The notes beneath the pieces are model-generated. The model did not search any database, was not told the origin of the DNA, and was given only the letters and a program-made list of their open reading frames with translations. A DNA stretch of 64,000 bases from Streptomyces plumbidurans. Lineage in GTDB: Bacteria; Actinomycetota; Actinomycetes; Streptomycetales; Streptomycetaceae. Positions 52,046 to 60,972 of this stretch are shown here, piece by piece; position 1 is the first letter of the stretch; every line of letters begins with the position of its first letter. The stretch spans positions 1-64,000 of the forward strand of contig NZ_JAFJSY010000022.1 of assembly GCF_019857225.1 (NCBI RefSeq), in the 5' to 3' direction. The translations under genes were made by a program, and so were the position numbers.

Positions 52046-53281
52046 GTGCCCGAGGACGTACGAGCACGACAGCGGACGGGAACCGGACTCGGCCTGCTGC
52101 TGGCCCTGGTTCTCGGTGCCGTGCTGCTCACCGCCCTCCCGGACGGCAACGACCGGGAGGGCGGCGGCTGTTCGCCCCTCGAGATCGCCTCCTGGTCGGC
52201 CGACGAACACCTCACCGGCGAGTTCGCCCGCTACGGCGACGACGCCACCCGTACCGACGACTGGACCGGCGGCGACGGCACCCACTCGGTGCGGCTGCCG
52301 GACGGCCGGGTGCTGTGGCTGTTCTCCGACACCTATCTCGGCCGGGTGCACGGCCCGCCCAACCCGGTCGGCGAGTCGTACGCCTGGCGGGACCGGACGG
52401 CCCCGCTGGTGCGCAACTCGGCCGTGGTGATGGACGCCGGGGGCCGCCTGACGGCCACGCTCCCCGCCCCGTTCTTCCCCGACCCCGCCCCGGGCCAGTG
52501 GCGCTGGCCCGTCGCCGCCCGCGTCGAGCCCCGCTCCCCCGGCTCCTCAAGGAAGGTCGTACGGGTGCTGCTGTGGGTGCGGACGGCCGGGCAGTCGCCG
52601 TGGATCTACGGCGTGCCCACCGCCACCGAGGTCGCCACCCTCTCGCTGCCCTCACTGCGGGTCGAGTCGGTCGTGAAGGTGCTCGACCAGAGCCTGGTCG
52701 CCGACCCGTCCCGGCGCGTCCTGTTCGGCACCACGCTGGTCGACCGGGGCGGCTGGACGTACGTCTACGGCGGCGACGACGGACGGGCCGCGAACCGGCC
52801 GGCCTCGTCGGCGTACGTGGCCCGGGTGCCCGAGGGGCGGCTCGGGGAGCCGTCCGCTTGGCGGTACTGGAGCGGCTCGGGCTGGGGGCTGCGGCCGCGG
52901 CCGCTGCGGGGGGCGAAGGTGGGCAGCGCGTTCTCCGTGGTGCCGGTGGACGGCACCTACCTGCTGTTCACCATGGCCTCGGGGACGGCCGGGCTGACCA
53001 CCGTGACCTCGTACTGGGCCTGCTCCCCCACCGGGCCGTGGCACGGGCCGACGAAAAACGTCAGCCCCGCGCTGCCGGCCGCCGGGACCGCCGCGTACAA
53101 CCCGCAGGCGCACCCCGCCGTGTCGGGCGGCGACCTCGGCGCGGGCGGCGGCGACGGACGGCTGGTGCTGAGCTACGACGTCAACTGGCTTCGCACGACG
53201 GGCGCTTCGGCGAGCATCAATGCGAACGTGAGCCTGTACCGACCGCGGTTCGTGTCGGTGCGGCTGACTCCCGCGGGGTGA
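52046..53281 (+). CDS. DUF4185-like exported beta-propeller protein
   Basis: A 411-aa protein. A single N-terminal hydrophobic segment (GLGLLLALVLGAVLLTALP, about 13-31) serves as a signal anchor, and a five-bladed-propeller-like domain follows with DGRVLWLFSDTYLG (about 85-98), LVRNSAVVMDAGG, WTYVYGGDD and LSYDVNWL near the end. Such proteins are secreted, resemble glycosidase-like propellers and have no established activity. The GTG at 52046 starts ten bases after the sialidase stop, so the two are likely co-expressed. Its last 65 bp overlap the 3' end of the convergent transporter gene. Confidence 0.78.
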   Translation: MPEDVRARQRTGTGLGLLLALVLGAVLLTALPDGNDREGGGCSPLEIASWSADEHLTGEFARYGDDATRTDDWTGGDGTHSVRLPDGRVLWLFSDTYLGRVHGPPNPVGESYAWRDRTAPLVRNSAVVMDAGGRLTATLPAPFFPDPAPGQWRWPVAARVEPRSPGSSRKVVRVLLWVRTAGQSPWIYGVPTATEVATLSLPSLRVESVVKVLDQSLVADPSRRVLFGTTLVDRGGWTYVYGGDDGRAANRPASSAYVARVPEGRLGEPSAWRYWSGSGWGLRPRPLRGAKVGSAFSVVPVDGTYLLFTMASGTAGLTTVTSYWACSPTGPWHGPTKNVSPALPAAGTAAYNPQAHPAVSGGDLGAGGGDGRLVLSYDVNWLRTTGASASINANVSLYRPRFVSVRLTPAG

Positions 53282-54323
53282 GGGGCGCGGCCTGGTCGGG
53301 GACGTCGCGGGAGCGGCGCTTGGCGATCACCGCGCACACCATCAGCTGCATCTGGTGGAAGAGCATCAGCGGCAGCACGGCCAGGGAGGCGTGCGCGCCG
53401 AACAGGACGCTCGCCATGGGCAGGCCGGAGGCGAGGGACTTCTTGGAGCCGGCGAACTGGATGGCGATGCGGTCCTCGCGGCCGAAGCGCATGGCCTTCG
53501 CGCCGTACCAGGTCAGGGTCAGCATGACGGCGAGCAGGACGGCCTCGACGACGAGCAGGCCGCCGAGCCGGACGACGCTCACCTGGTGCCAGATGCCCCG
53601 GACCATGCCCTCGCTGAACGCGGCGTAGACGACGAGCAGGATGGAGCCGCGGTCGACCAGGCCGAGCACCTTCTTGTGCCGGGCGACGAAGCCGCCGATC
53701 CAGCGGCGCAGCAGCTGCCCCGCGAGGAACGGCACCAGCAGCTGAAGCACGATGTCGACAAGCGAGTCGGCCGAGAAGCCGCCCGCGCTGCTGCCGAGCA
53801 CGGCCGCGGCCAGCAAGGGGGTGACGACGATGCCGACGAGGGAGGAGAAGGAGCCGGCGCAGATCGCGGCGGGGACGTTGCCGCGGGCGATCGAGGTGAA
53901 GGCGATCGACGACTGGATGGTGGAGGGCACCAGCGTGAGGAAGAGCAGGCCCTGGTAGAGCGGGTGGGTCAGCAGGACCGGTTCGAGACCGCGGGCGGCG
54001 AGACCCAGCAGCGGGAAGATCAGGAACGTACAGGCGAGGACCGTGCCGTGCAGCCGCCAGTGCTTGAGCCCGTCCATCGCCTCGCGGGTGGACAGGCGGG
54101 CGCCGTACAGGAAGAACAGGAAGGCGATCGCTGCCGTGGAGGCGCCCGAGGCCACATCGGCCCCCGTCCCGCGGGCGGGGAAGAGGGCCGCGAGGCCCAC
54201 GGTTCCGAGCAGAAGCAGGATGTACGGGTCGATCGGCATCCAACTCGGCCATTGCGGGCGTTTCACGTTGCTCCACTTGCTGATTGCTGTCGTCGGTCCT
54301 GGGGCCGGAGAGCCCCCGTCCAT
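53217..54323 (-). CDS. Bile acid:sodium symporter (BASS/SBF-like) family transporter
   Basis: A 368-aa membrane protein with about ten hydrophobic segments, of the YfeH/SBF-like type: FLFFLYGARLSTREAMDG (about 69-86), LFLTLVPSTIQSSIAFTS (about 127-144), GNVPAAICAGSFSSLVGIV and IQFAGSKKSLASGLPMA (about 290-306). The family moves organic acids with Na+ or H+. It diverges from a LysR gene over an 85-bp promoter with a palindrome, which fits a regulated efflux or uptake system. The substrate is unknown. Confidence 0.87.
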   Translation of the reverse strand: MDGGSPAPGPTTAISKWSNVKRPQWPSWMPIDPYILLLLGTVGLAALFPARGTGADVASGASTAAIAFLFFLYGARLSTREAMDGLKHWRLHGTVLACTFLIFPLLGLAARGLEPVLLTHPLYQGLLFLTLVPSTIQSSIAFTSIARGNVPAAICAGSFSSLVGIVVTPLLAAAVLGSSAGGFSADSLVDIVLQLLVPFLAGQLLRRWIGGFVARHKKVLGLVDRGSILLVVYAAFSEGMVRGIWHQVSVVRLGGLLVVEAVLLAVMLTLTWYGAKAMRFGREDRIAIQFAGSKKSLASGLPMASVLFGAHASLAVLPLMLFHQMQLMVCAVIAKRRSRDVPDQAAPLTPRESAAPTRTAVGTGSRSH

Positions 54324-54371
54324 CGTCCTCCTCCGGTCGACGATCGGGAATCCGTCATACCGCTCTGACTG

Positions 54372-54390
54372 TTATCGCGGCTCGAGATAA
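54372..54390. promoter_or_regulatory. Candidate LysR operator for the BASS transporter
   Basis: TTATCGCGGCTCGAGATAA is an inverted repeat with perfect TTATC/GATAA arms (T-N11-A style). It lies 19-37 bp upstream of the LysR start and between the two divergent genes. Confidence 0.6.
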
Positions 54391-54408
54391 AGGGCTACGG
54401 TTGTCGGC

Positions 54409-55281
54409 ATGTACGACCCCTCCCACCTGCGCACCTTTCTCGCGGTCGCGCAGACCCTGAGCTTCACCCAGGCCGCGCGGCGGCTGGGGCTGCGCCAGTC
54501 GACGGTCAGCCAGCATGTGCGGCGGCTGGAGGAGGCGGCCGGGCGGCAGCTGTTCACCCGGGACACCCACTCCGTGGAGCTGACCGAGGACGGCGAGGCC
54601 ATGCTCGGGTTCGCGCGGCGGATCCTGGAGGTGCAGGAGCAGGCGGCGGCGTTCTTCACGGGGACCCGGCTGCGCGGGCGGCTGCGCTTCGGCGCCTCGG
54701 AGGACTTCGTACTGACCCGGCTGCCGGAGATCCTGGAGGGTTTCCGCTACGACCATCCCGAGGTGGACCTGGAGCTGACGGTCGAGCTGTCGGGGACGCT
54801 GCACGAGCAGCTGGCGGCCGGGAAGCTGGATCTGGTGCTGGCCAAGCGGCGGACCGAGGACGCGCGCGGGCAGCTGGTCTGGCACGACGAGCTGGTGTGG
54901 ATCGGCGCCGAGCGGCTGCGCCTGGACGCGGACCGCCCGGTACCGCTGATCGTCTTCCCGCCGCCCGGCATCACCCGCGCCGTGGCCATCGAGTCCCTGG
55001 ACCGCGAGGGCCGCCCCTGGCGCATCGCCTGCACCAGCGGCAGCCTCAGCGCCCTCATCGCAGCGGCCCGCGCGGGCCTCGGCGTCATGGCCCACTCCCG
55101 CGGCCTGATCCCCCCGGGCCTGACCCGCGTCCCGACCCGCTTCGCCCTCCCCGAACTAGCCCCAGTCGACTTCGTCCTGATCCACGGCCGCCGCCCTGGC
55201 AGGGCCCAGGAGGCGGCGAACGCCCTGGCGGCGACGATTTTGGCGGGAGGGGACCGCTTGCAGCGGAGGCGCAGCGATTAA
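54409..55281 (+). CDS. LysR-family transcriptional regulator
   Basis: A 290-aa LysR protein. The helix-turn-helix lies within AQTLSFTQAARRLGLRQSTVSQHVRRLE (about 14-41; the STVSQHVRRLE part is the recognition helix), and the effector domain begins near RGRLRFGASEDFVLTRLPEI. It most likely controls the divergent BASS-type transporter through the palindrome upstream. The ATG at 54409 is the only start compatible with the N-terminal family pattern. The stop is followed by a long non-coding repeat field. Confidence 0.88.
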   Translation: MYDPSHLRTFLAVAQTLSFTQAARRLGLRQSTVSQHVRRLEEAAGRQLFTRDTHSVELTEDGEAMLGFARRILEVQEQAAAFFTGTRLRGRLRFGASEDFVLTRLPEILEGFRYDHPEVDLELTVELSGTLHEQLAAGKLDLVLAKRRTEDARGQLVWHDELVWIGAERLRLDADRPVPLIVFPPPGITRAVAIESLDREGRPWRIACTSGSLSALIAAARAGLGVMAHSRGLIPPGLTRVPTRFALPELAPVDFVLIHGRRPGRAQEAANALAATILAGGDRLQRRRSD

Positions 55282-56158
55282 GGGGATGACCGCGCCGGTC
55301 GCCTGGCCGGAGGGGGGCCGCGGGGCGGGCGGTGCGAGCGTACGGCTCCGCAGGGTGCCGGGCGGCCGGCCAGGGCCTGCCGCTTGAGCGGCCCCCGGAG
55401 GTGCGGCACACGGGCAGGCGCCGCCTGGCGGCGCGAGCCAGGCGGGGGTTGAACGATCCATGCGTCCGCAGGACGCCGGGCCACGCCGCGACCCGGCGCC
55501 TCGCGGGCGGCCCGGCAGCCCGGCCCGCGAGCGGGCGTTCCATTGCCTCGGGAGCCAAGCGGGAGTTGAACGGTCCTGGTCGGCACCCGCCCAAAGGGCC
55601 GACCTCGCGACGGGCGGTGCGGGCGTGCACGTCCGCAGGGCGTCGGGCCACCCGCCAGGGCAGCCACATCAGCAGCCCGGCGACACGGCCCGCGAGCGGG
55701 CGGCCCAGGCGTCGCGAGCCAAGCGCAAGCCGGACGATGCCCACGTCCGCAAGACGCCACGCCGCCCCGCGAGACTGCGCCACGTGGGCGGCCCGGCAAC
55801 ACGGCGCGCGGGCGGGCCAAGCGCCGTGAGCCAGGCGAGAGTTCAACGGTCCTGGCGGACGGGACCACCCGCAGCGTCGGCACAGCGGCCAGGGAGTTCC
55901 GACCAGTCTCGCCGACCGTCCGGAGGGCCGGACTCGCAGCGGACAGTGCGGGCATCGCCACGCCAGACGCCCCCGGGACCCGCCATGCGACCGGCCCGGA
56001 GCGCAGCGATCGGGCCTGCCGGCCAAGTGGGAGTTGGACCATCCGCGCGTCCGCAAGCGCGCCGAGCCGCCCGCCAGCCGACGCCACGTCAGCCACCCGG
56101 CACCGCCGCCCCCGAGCGGCACACCGGGCATCGTGACCCAGGCCGCATGGCCGCCCCC
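55282..56158. repeat. Degenerate long-repeat field without a recognisable gene
   Basis: These 877 bp hold about five irregular units of 110-190 bp that begin with a GAGCCAAGCGGGAGTTGAAC-like box (near 55435, 55552, 55716, 55828 and 56022). In most units GTCCGCAGGACGCCGGGCC-type and GGCCCGCGAGCGGGCG-type boxes follow. Open frames on both strands are long only because of GC content; they have no RBS or known domain. On the minus strand the repeated box would read RTVQLPLGSRR. I see no promoter for a protein-coding gene here. Confidence 0.7.
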
Positions 56159-57139
56159 CTAGCGCGGCCTCCCCCGGTACGTCAGTTGCTTCACTCGGCG
56201 TAGGAACGGGGTTGCCTCGACGTGTTGGACGCCCTCCAGGTGGCCGAGGGGGCCGCTGAGGTAGGTGTAGAGGTCGGCGGTGTTGCGGAACACCGCGGTG
56301 GCCGTGAGGTTGGTGGGGCCGGCGGTGGCGGCTGCGTGGGCTATCTGGTCGTGGGCGGCCAGGGCCTCGCCGACGGAGTGCAGGGCCGCAGGGGTCGTGG
56401 TGAGCCAGAGGGCCGCGGCGACCGGGTAGCCGATGGTCTCGGAGTCGTACTCCACGTCGATGTAGACGGCGCGGGAGGCGAGCAGCGTGGCCAGGCGGCG
56501 TTTGACGGCGGACTCGGAGCGGCCGGTGGCGCGCTGCAGTTCGGGGTAGGTGGCGCGGCCGTCGCGTTCCAGGACGGCGAGCAGGGGCTCATCCTCGGGG
56601 TCGACGCGGGCGGGGCCCGGGTCGGGCACGGGGTCCGGCGTCAGGGCCTCGATCTGGTCCGGGTCCAGCACCGCGAACTTCTCCAGCCAGCCGCTCGGCC
56701 CGCCGTAGAAGCGGTGCAGCATCTGGTGGGCGCTGATCTCCAGCAGGCGCGGCGTGCGCGGCAGCTTGCCCAGCAGCAGGTCGTCACGGTCGCCGGGGCT
56801 GCGCGGCCGGGTGCCGAGGATGACCTCGGTGCCGCCGGAGGCGAGCCCGACCCAGTTGGTGTCGGGACGTTTGGCGAGCGCCTCCGCGATGGCCAGGGCA
56901 CTGTCCGGCACGCAGCGCAGCCGCAGCGTCCACTGGTCCTGCCCGAGGGCGTCGGCGTCCCGTACCGCGACGACCCTCAGACCGCCCTCGGCGCACAGCC
57001 GCCGGTAGCGGCGCGCGACGGTCTGGTCGGAGACGCCGAGCACGGCGGCGATCCGGCTGAAGGAGGCGCGCCCGTTGACCTCCAGCGCGTGCAGCAGTCG
57101 CAGATCGAGCTGGTCGAAGACGTCGGATTCCATCTCCAT
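56159..57139 (-). CDS. Double-module Lrp/AsnC-family regulator
   Basis: A 326-aa protein made of two Lrp/AsnC units. The first HTH is LDLRLLHALEVNGRASFSRI with AVLGVSDQTVARRYRRL (about 11-48). The second is EDEPLLAVLERDGRATYPEL with ATGRSESAVKRRLATLL (about 170-207). Each is followed by an effector-like region. Single-unit Lrp proteins are about 150 aa, so this is a tandem fusion, a form common in Streptomyces. The start at ATG 57139 is preferred because GGGAG lies upstream; ATGs at 57154 and 57133 are alternatives. It diverges from the MFS exporter and probably regulates it. Confidence 0.87.
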   Translation of the reverse strand: MEMESDVFDQLDLRLLHALEVNGRASFSRIAAVLGVSDQTVARRYRRLCAEGGLRVVAVRDADALGQDQWTLRLRCVPDSALAIAEALAKRPDTNWVGLASGGTEVILGTRPRSPGDRDDLLLGKLPRTPRLLEISAHQMLHRFYGGPSGWLEKFAVLDPDQIEALTPDPVPDPGPARVDPEDEPLLAVLERDGRATYPELQRATGRSESAVKRRLATLLASRAVYIDVEYDSETIGYPVAAALWLTTTPAALHSVGEALAAHDQIAHAAATAGPTNLTATAVFRNTADLYTYLSGPLGHLEGVQHVEATPFLRRVKQLTYRGRPR

Positions 57140-57209
57140 CGAACCCACTCCCATCGGATTCCGCCGCCGGGTGGGTCGACACCATGGCGATCGGCCGCGT
57201 GGCGCCCAT

Positions 57210-57240
57210 CGTACGGAGGCATACGCATGCGCCGCGTACG
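57210..57240. promoter_or_regulatory. Candidate operator in the Lrp/MFS divergent promoter
   Basis: CGTACG at 57210-57215 and again at 57235-57240 (each self-complementary) bracket an imperfect palindrome with GGC/GCC inner arms. It lies in the 133-bp gap, 33 bp before the MFS start. A role as an Lrp-type site is inferred from position only. Confidence 0.4.
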
Positions 57241-57272
57241 AAGCAGGCGCACGGAGCACAGGAGTTGAGGAC

Positions 57273-58772
57273 ATGCGTACATGGGGGCCGCTCACGGCGG
57301 TGTGCCTGAGCACGTTCATGTTGCTGCTGGACGTGACGATCGCGGTGGTCGCACTGCCGGACATGGCGGCGTCGCTGCACGCGTCGCTGAGCGATCTACA
57401 GTGGGTGATGGACGGATACGCGCTGGCGCTGGCTGCGGTGCTGCTCGGCACGGGCGCCGCCGCCGACATCCTCGGGCGGCGGCGGGTGCACGTCGTGGGC
57501 GTGGTGGTGTTCGCCGCGGCCTCGCTGCTGTGCGGCCTGGCGGGCGGTCCCGGGATGCTGGTCGCCTCGCGGGCGCTGCAGGGTCTCGGGGCGGCGGCGA
57601 TGTTCGCGACCACGCTGCCGCTGCTCGCCTCGGTCTATCAAGGCAGGCAGCGCTCGGTGGCGCTCGGCGTGTGGGGCGCGGTCGCGGGTGCGGCGGCCGC
57701 GGTGGGCCCGGTGCTCGGCGGGCTGCTGACGGACGGCCCGGGCTGGCGCTGGATCTTCTACGTCAACCTGCCGGTGAGCGTGCTCGCGGTGTGGCTGACG
57801 CTGAGGGTCGTACCGGAGTCGCACGGTTCGCGCGAGCGGCGCGTGGACTGGGCGGGCACGGCGACGTTCGCCGCGTTCGCCGGAGCGCTGACGTACGGCG
57901 CGGTGCGGGCCGGGCAGCACGGCTGGGGCGAGGCGGGCACCCTCCTCACGTTCGCGGCCGCCCTGGCGGCCCTGACGGGCTTCCTCGCGGTCGAGCGGCG
58001 CAGCGCCGACCCGCTGCTGGACCCGCGGTTGTTCCTCAAGCCCGCGTTCTCCGGCGTCATGGTGGGCGCGCTCGCCTTCAACGCGGCGGCGTTCAGCCTG
58101 ATGGCGTACGACTCGATCTGGTTGCAGACGCTGCTAGGGATGAGCCCGGTGCGCGGCGGGCTGGTCTTCCTGTGGCTGTCGCTGTCGTCGTTCGCGGTGG
58201 CCGCGGCGGGCGGCCGGCTGCTGCACGGGGTGCCGGCCCGGATCACGGTCGGCGGCGGGCTGCTGCTGATCGGCACCGGCCAGTTCTGCATGACCGGCCT
58301 GGACACGGGCTCGACGGCGTCCGCGCTGATACCGGGGCTGATCCTGGCCGGGGTCGGCACGGGCCTGGTCTCGCCGGGCATCGCGGGCGCCGCGCTGGCC
58401 GCCGTACCGCCGGAGCGGTCGGGGATGGCGGGCGGTGCGGTGAATACGTTCCGGCAGCTCGGGTATGCCCTCGGCATCGCGGTCTACGGCACGGTGGTGA
58501 CGTCACGGATGAACGACACGCTCCCGCACGACGCGGCCCACGCGCTGGCGGGCGGCGCGGCCGGCGCCCTGCGCGGGGCCTTCTCCGAGCGGGCGCTGCG
58601 CACGGCGTTCGCGTCGGGTCTGAACACCGCTGCGGTGGTGGCCGGGCTGACCGCGACGGTCGCAGGAGCGCTGGTGGTGACGCTGGTCCGGACGCCGCGA
58701 GCGCCCCGGAAGGGAGTGATGAATGCGGGCTCCGGAACGCTTGCGGAGGAGACGGTTCCGCCGCGCCGATGA
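57273..58772 (+). CDS. MFS drug-efflux transporter, DHA2 (14-TM, EmrB/QacA) type
   Basis: A 499-aa exporter with about 14 hydrophobic segments. The family motif LDVTIAVVALPDMAASL (about 18-34, TM1) is typical of EmrB/QacA proteins. LQWVMDGYALALAA (TM2), GRRRVHVVG (motif A), ASRALQGLGAAAM and the antiporter motif C region GAVAGAAAAVGPVLGGLL follow. It would expel lipophilic cations or antibiotics by proton antiport. The ATG at 57273 follows GGAGTTGAGG. It is divergent from, and probably controlled by, the double Lrp-type regulator. Confidence 0.9.
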   Translation: MRTWGPLTAVCLSTFMLLLDVTIAVVALPDMAASLHASLSDLQWVMDGYALALAAVLLGTGAAADILGRRRVHVVGVVVFAAASLLCGLAGGPGMLVASRALQGLGAAAMFATTLPLLASVYQGRQRSVALGVWGAVAGAAAAVGPVLGGLLTDGPGWRWIFYVNLPVSVLAVWLTLRVVPESHGSRERRVDWAGTATFAAFAGALTYGAVRAGQHGWGEAGTLLTFAAALAALTGFLAVERRSADPLLDPRLFLKPAFSGVMVGALAFNAAAFSLMAYDSIWLQTLLGMSPVRGGLVFLWLSLSSFAVAAAGGRLLHGVPARITVGGGLLLIGTGQFCMTGLDTGSTASALIPGLILAGVGTGLVSPGIAGAALAAVPPERSGMAGGAVNTFRQLGYALGIAVYGTVVTSRMNDTLPHDAAHALAGGAAGALRGAFSERALRTAFASGLNTAAVVAGLTATVAGALVVTLVRTPRAPRKGVMNAGSGTLAEETVPPRR

Positions 58773-59016
58773 GGTCGTTGACCAGCGGTCAAGGGCGGTA
58801 GCCGGGTCGTACAGATTCGGTGGAGATTACGGGACCGAAACTTACTCAACCGTCAGTTTTCTGTCCGACCCTTCCGTATGTGGGGGCATTTTCCGGCCGG
58901 TGACCAGGGTATAGCTGAGGGATGTTCGGTTTTGGCCCCCCTCCCGCCCTGTCTCCGCGTGGGGTAGCTTTCACGGCGCTTGCGGAGTACTCGATACAGC
59001 GCTGAGGGAGCGGGGA

Positions 59017-60849
59017 GTGGGATTGCGCGAGTTCACCAGCCCGCCGTTGACGCTGGCACCCACTGTGGGGGGTCTGGCCGACGTCGTCTTCGAGCGTGCC
59101 CAGGAGGACCCGCTGCACATCGCGCTCGGCCGCAAGGACGAGAGCGGACAGTGGCGGGACGTCACCTCGGCCGAGTTCCGCGACGAGGTCATGGCCCTCG
59201 CCAAGGGCCTGCTGGCCCGGGGCGTCCGGTTCGGCGACCGCGTCGCGATCATGTCCCGTACCCGCTACGAGTGGACCCTGTTCGACTTCGCCCTGTGGAC
59301 GATCGGCGCCCAGGTGGTGCCGATCTACCCCACCTCGTCGGCGGAGCAGTGCTTCTGGATGCTCTACGACTCCGAGTGCACGGCCGCGATCGTGGAGCAC
59401 GAGGACCACGCGATGACGATCGCCACCGTCATCGACCGGCTGCCGCAGCTGCGCCAGCTCATGCAGCTCGACAACGACTGCCTGCAGGAGCTCTACGACG
59501 CCGGCGCCCACCTCGACGACGACGTGGTGCACCGACACCGGCAGGCGATCACCCCGGACTCGGTCGCGACGATCATCTACACCTCGGGCACCACGGGCCG
59601 CCCGAAGGGCTGTGTGATCAGCCACGGCAGCTTCATGTACGAGTCGGACACCGTCATCCAGCGCTGGGAGCCGGTGTTCCACACCAAGAAGGGCGACGAG
59701 GCGTCGACCCTGCTGTTCCTGCCGCTCGCGCACGTCTTCGGACGCATGGTGGAGGTCGCCACCATCCGCGGAGGGGTGCGCCTCGGCCACCAGCCGCAGC
59801 TGAACGCGTCGGCCCTGCTGCCCGATCTGCAGGCCTTCCGGCCCACGTTCATCCTCGCGGTGCCGTACATCTTCGAGAAGGTCTTCAACGCCTCCCGCCG
59901 CAAGGCCGAGAAGGAGGGCAAGTCCGGGCCCTTCGAGAAGGCCGTCGACATCGCCGTGAAGTACGCGGACGCCGTCGAGGCCAAGGCCTGGGGCATCGGC
60001 CCCGGACCCTCGGCCGGTCTGCGCATGCAGCACCAGCTCTTCGACAAGCTCGTCTACGCCAAGGTGCGCGCCGCGATGGGCGGCCGGATCCGCAACGCCA
60101 TGTCGGGCGGCTCCGGGATGGACCGCAGGCTCGGCCTGTTCTTCGCGGGCGCCGGCGTGCAGATCTACGAGGGCTACGGCCTGACCGAGTCGACGGCGGC
60201 CGCGACCGCCAACCCGCCCGAACGCACCCGCTACGGCACGGTCGGACAGCCCATCCCCGGTGTCACCGTGCACATCGCGGACGACGGCGAGATCTGGCTG
60301 CACGGCGAGAACATCTTCCAGTGCTACCTCAACAACCCGAAGGCCACCGACGAGACCCTGCACGACGGCTGGCTCGCCACCGGTGACCTCGGCTCCCTCG
60401 ACGACGACGGCTACCTCACCATCACCGGCCGCAAGAAGGAGATCCTGGTGACCTCCGGCGGCAAGAGCGTCTCGCCGGGTCTGCTGGAGGAGCGCGTCCG
60501 CGACCATCCGCTGGTCAACCAGTGCATCGTCGTCGGCAACGACCGGCCCTACGTCGCCGCCCTGGTCACCCTCGACCAGGAGGCCGTCGAGCACTGGCTG
60601 CAGATGCGCGGCAAGCCGCAGATGGGCCCCGCCCAACTGGTGCGCGACGCCGACCTGGAGACGGAGGTGCGGCGTGCGGTGGTCGCCGCCAACACCCTTG
60701 TCTCGCAGGCCGAGTCGATCCGCACGTTCCGGATACTGGCCCAGCCCTTCACCGAGGAACACGGTCTGCTGACCCCGTCCCTGAAGCTGAAGCGCAAGGC
60801 CATCGAGAACGCCTACGCCAACGAGGTCGAGGCCCTGTACCAGGCCTGA
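59017..60849 (+). CDS. Long-chain acyl-CoA synthetase (AMP-forming, FadD15-like)
   Basis: A 610-aa ANL-superfamily ligase. It has the AMP-binding P-loop IIYTSGTTGRPKGC (about 187-200), FLPLAHVFGRM (about 234-244), YEGYGLTEST (about 386-395), GWLATGDLG (about 451-459) and the C-terminal catalytic Lys region LTPSLKLKRKAIE. Fatty acid plus ATP and CoA gives acyl-CoA, AMP and pyrophosphate. The start GTG at 59017 follows GGAGCGGGGA. The 244-bp upstream region has no gene and contains AT-rich patches (for example AAACTTACTCAACC near 58837) that may include the promoter. It is transcribed alone. Confidence 0.92.
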   Translation: MGLREFTSPPLTLAPTVGGLADVVFERAQEDPLHIALGRKDESGQWRDVTSAEFRDEVMALAKGLLARGVRFGDRVAIMSRTRYEWTLFDFALWTIGAQVVPIYPTSSAEQCFWMLYDSECTAAIVEHEDHAMTIATVIDRLPQLRQLMQLDNDCLQELYDAGAHLDDDVVHRHRQAITPDSVATIIYTSGTTGRPKGCVISHGSFMYESDTVIQRWEPVFHTKKGDEASTLLFLPLAHVFGRMVEVATIRGGVRLGHQPQLNASALLPDLQAFRPTFILAVPYIFEKVFNASRRKAEKEGKSGPFEKAVDIAVKYADAVEAKAWGIGPGPSAGLRMQHQLFDKLVYAKVRAAMGGRIRNAMSGGSGMDRRLGLFFAGAGVQIYEGYGLTESTAAATANPPERTRYGTVGQPIPGVTVHIADDGEIWLHGENIFQCYLNNPKATDETLHDGWLATGDLGSLDDDGYLTITGRKKEILVTSGGKSVSPGLLEERVRDHPLVNQCIVVGNDRPYVAALVTLDQEAVEHWLQMRGKPQMGPAQLVRDADLETEVRRAVVAANTLVSQAESIRTFRILAQPFTEEHGLLTPSLKLKRKAIENAYANEVEALYQA

Positions 60850-60906
60850 GTGCCCGGCTCCCGGGTCTGACGGTCCGGCACCGGTGAATTCTCCGGTCAG
60901 GAATGC

Positions 60907-60921
60907 ATCACGGGCCGTGAT
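60907..60921. promoter_or_regulatory. 15-bp perfect palindrome upstream of the aldo-keto reductase
   Basis: ATCACGG-G-CCGTGAT forms a perfect 7-bp inverted repeat around a single base, 52 bp before the reductase start and 58 bp after the ligase stop. Size and position suit a dimeric repressor (TetR- or GntR-like). No regulator gene is adjacent. Confidence 0.5.
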
Positions 60922-60972
60922 CGTTGACGATGGGGAGTACCACCTGACGACAACCGTAAGGATCCAGAGCTC

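Noticed and set aside
55278..56096. A 272-aa minus-strand open frame in the repeat field
   Set aside because: No RBS, no recognisable fold, biased composition and repeat structure. Kept only as part of the repeat annotation.
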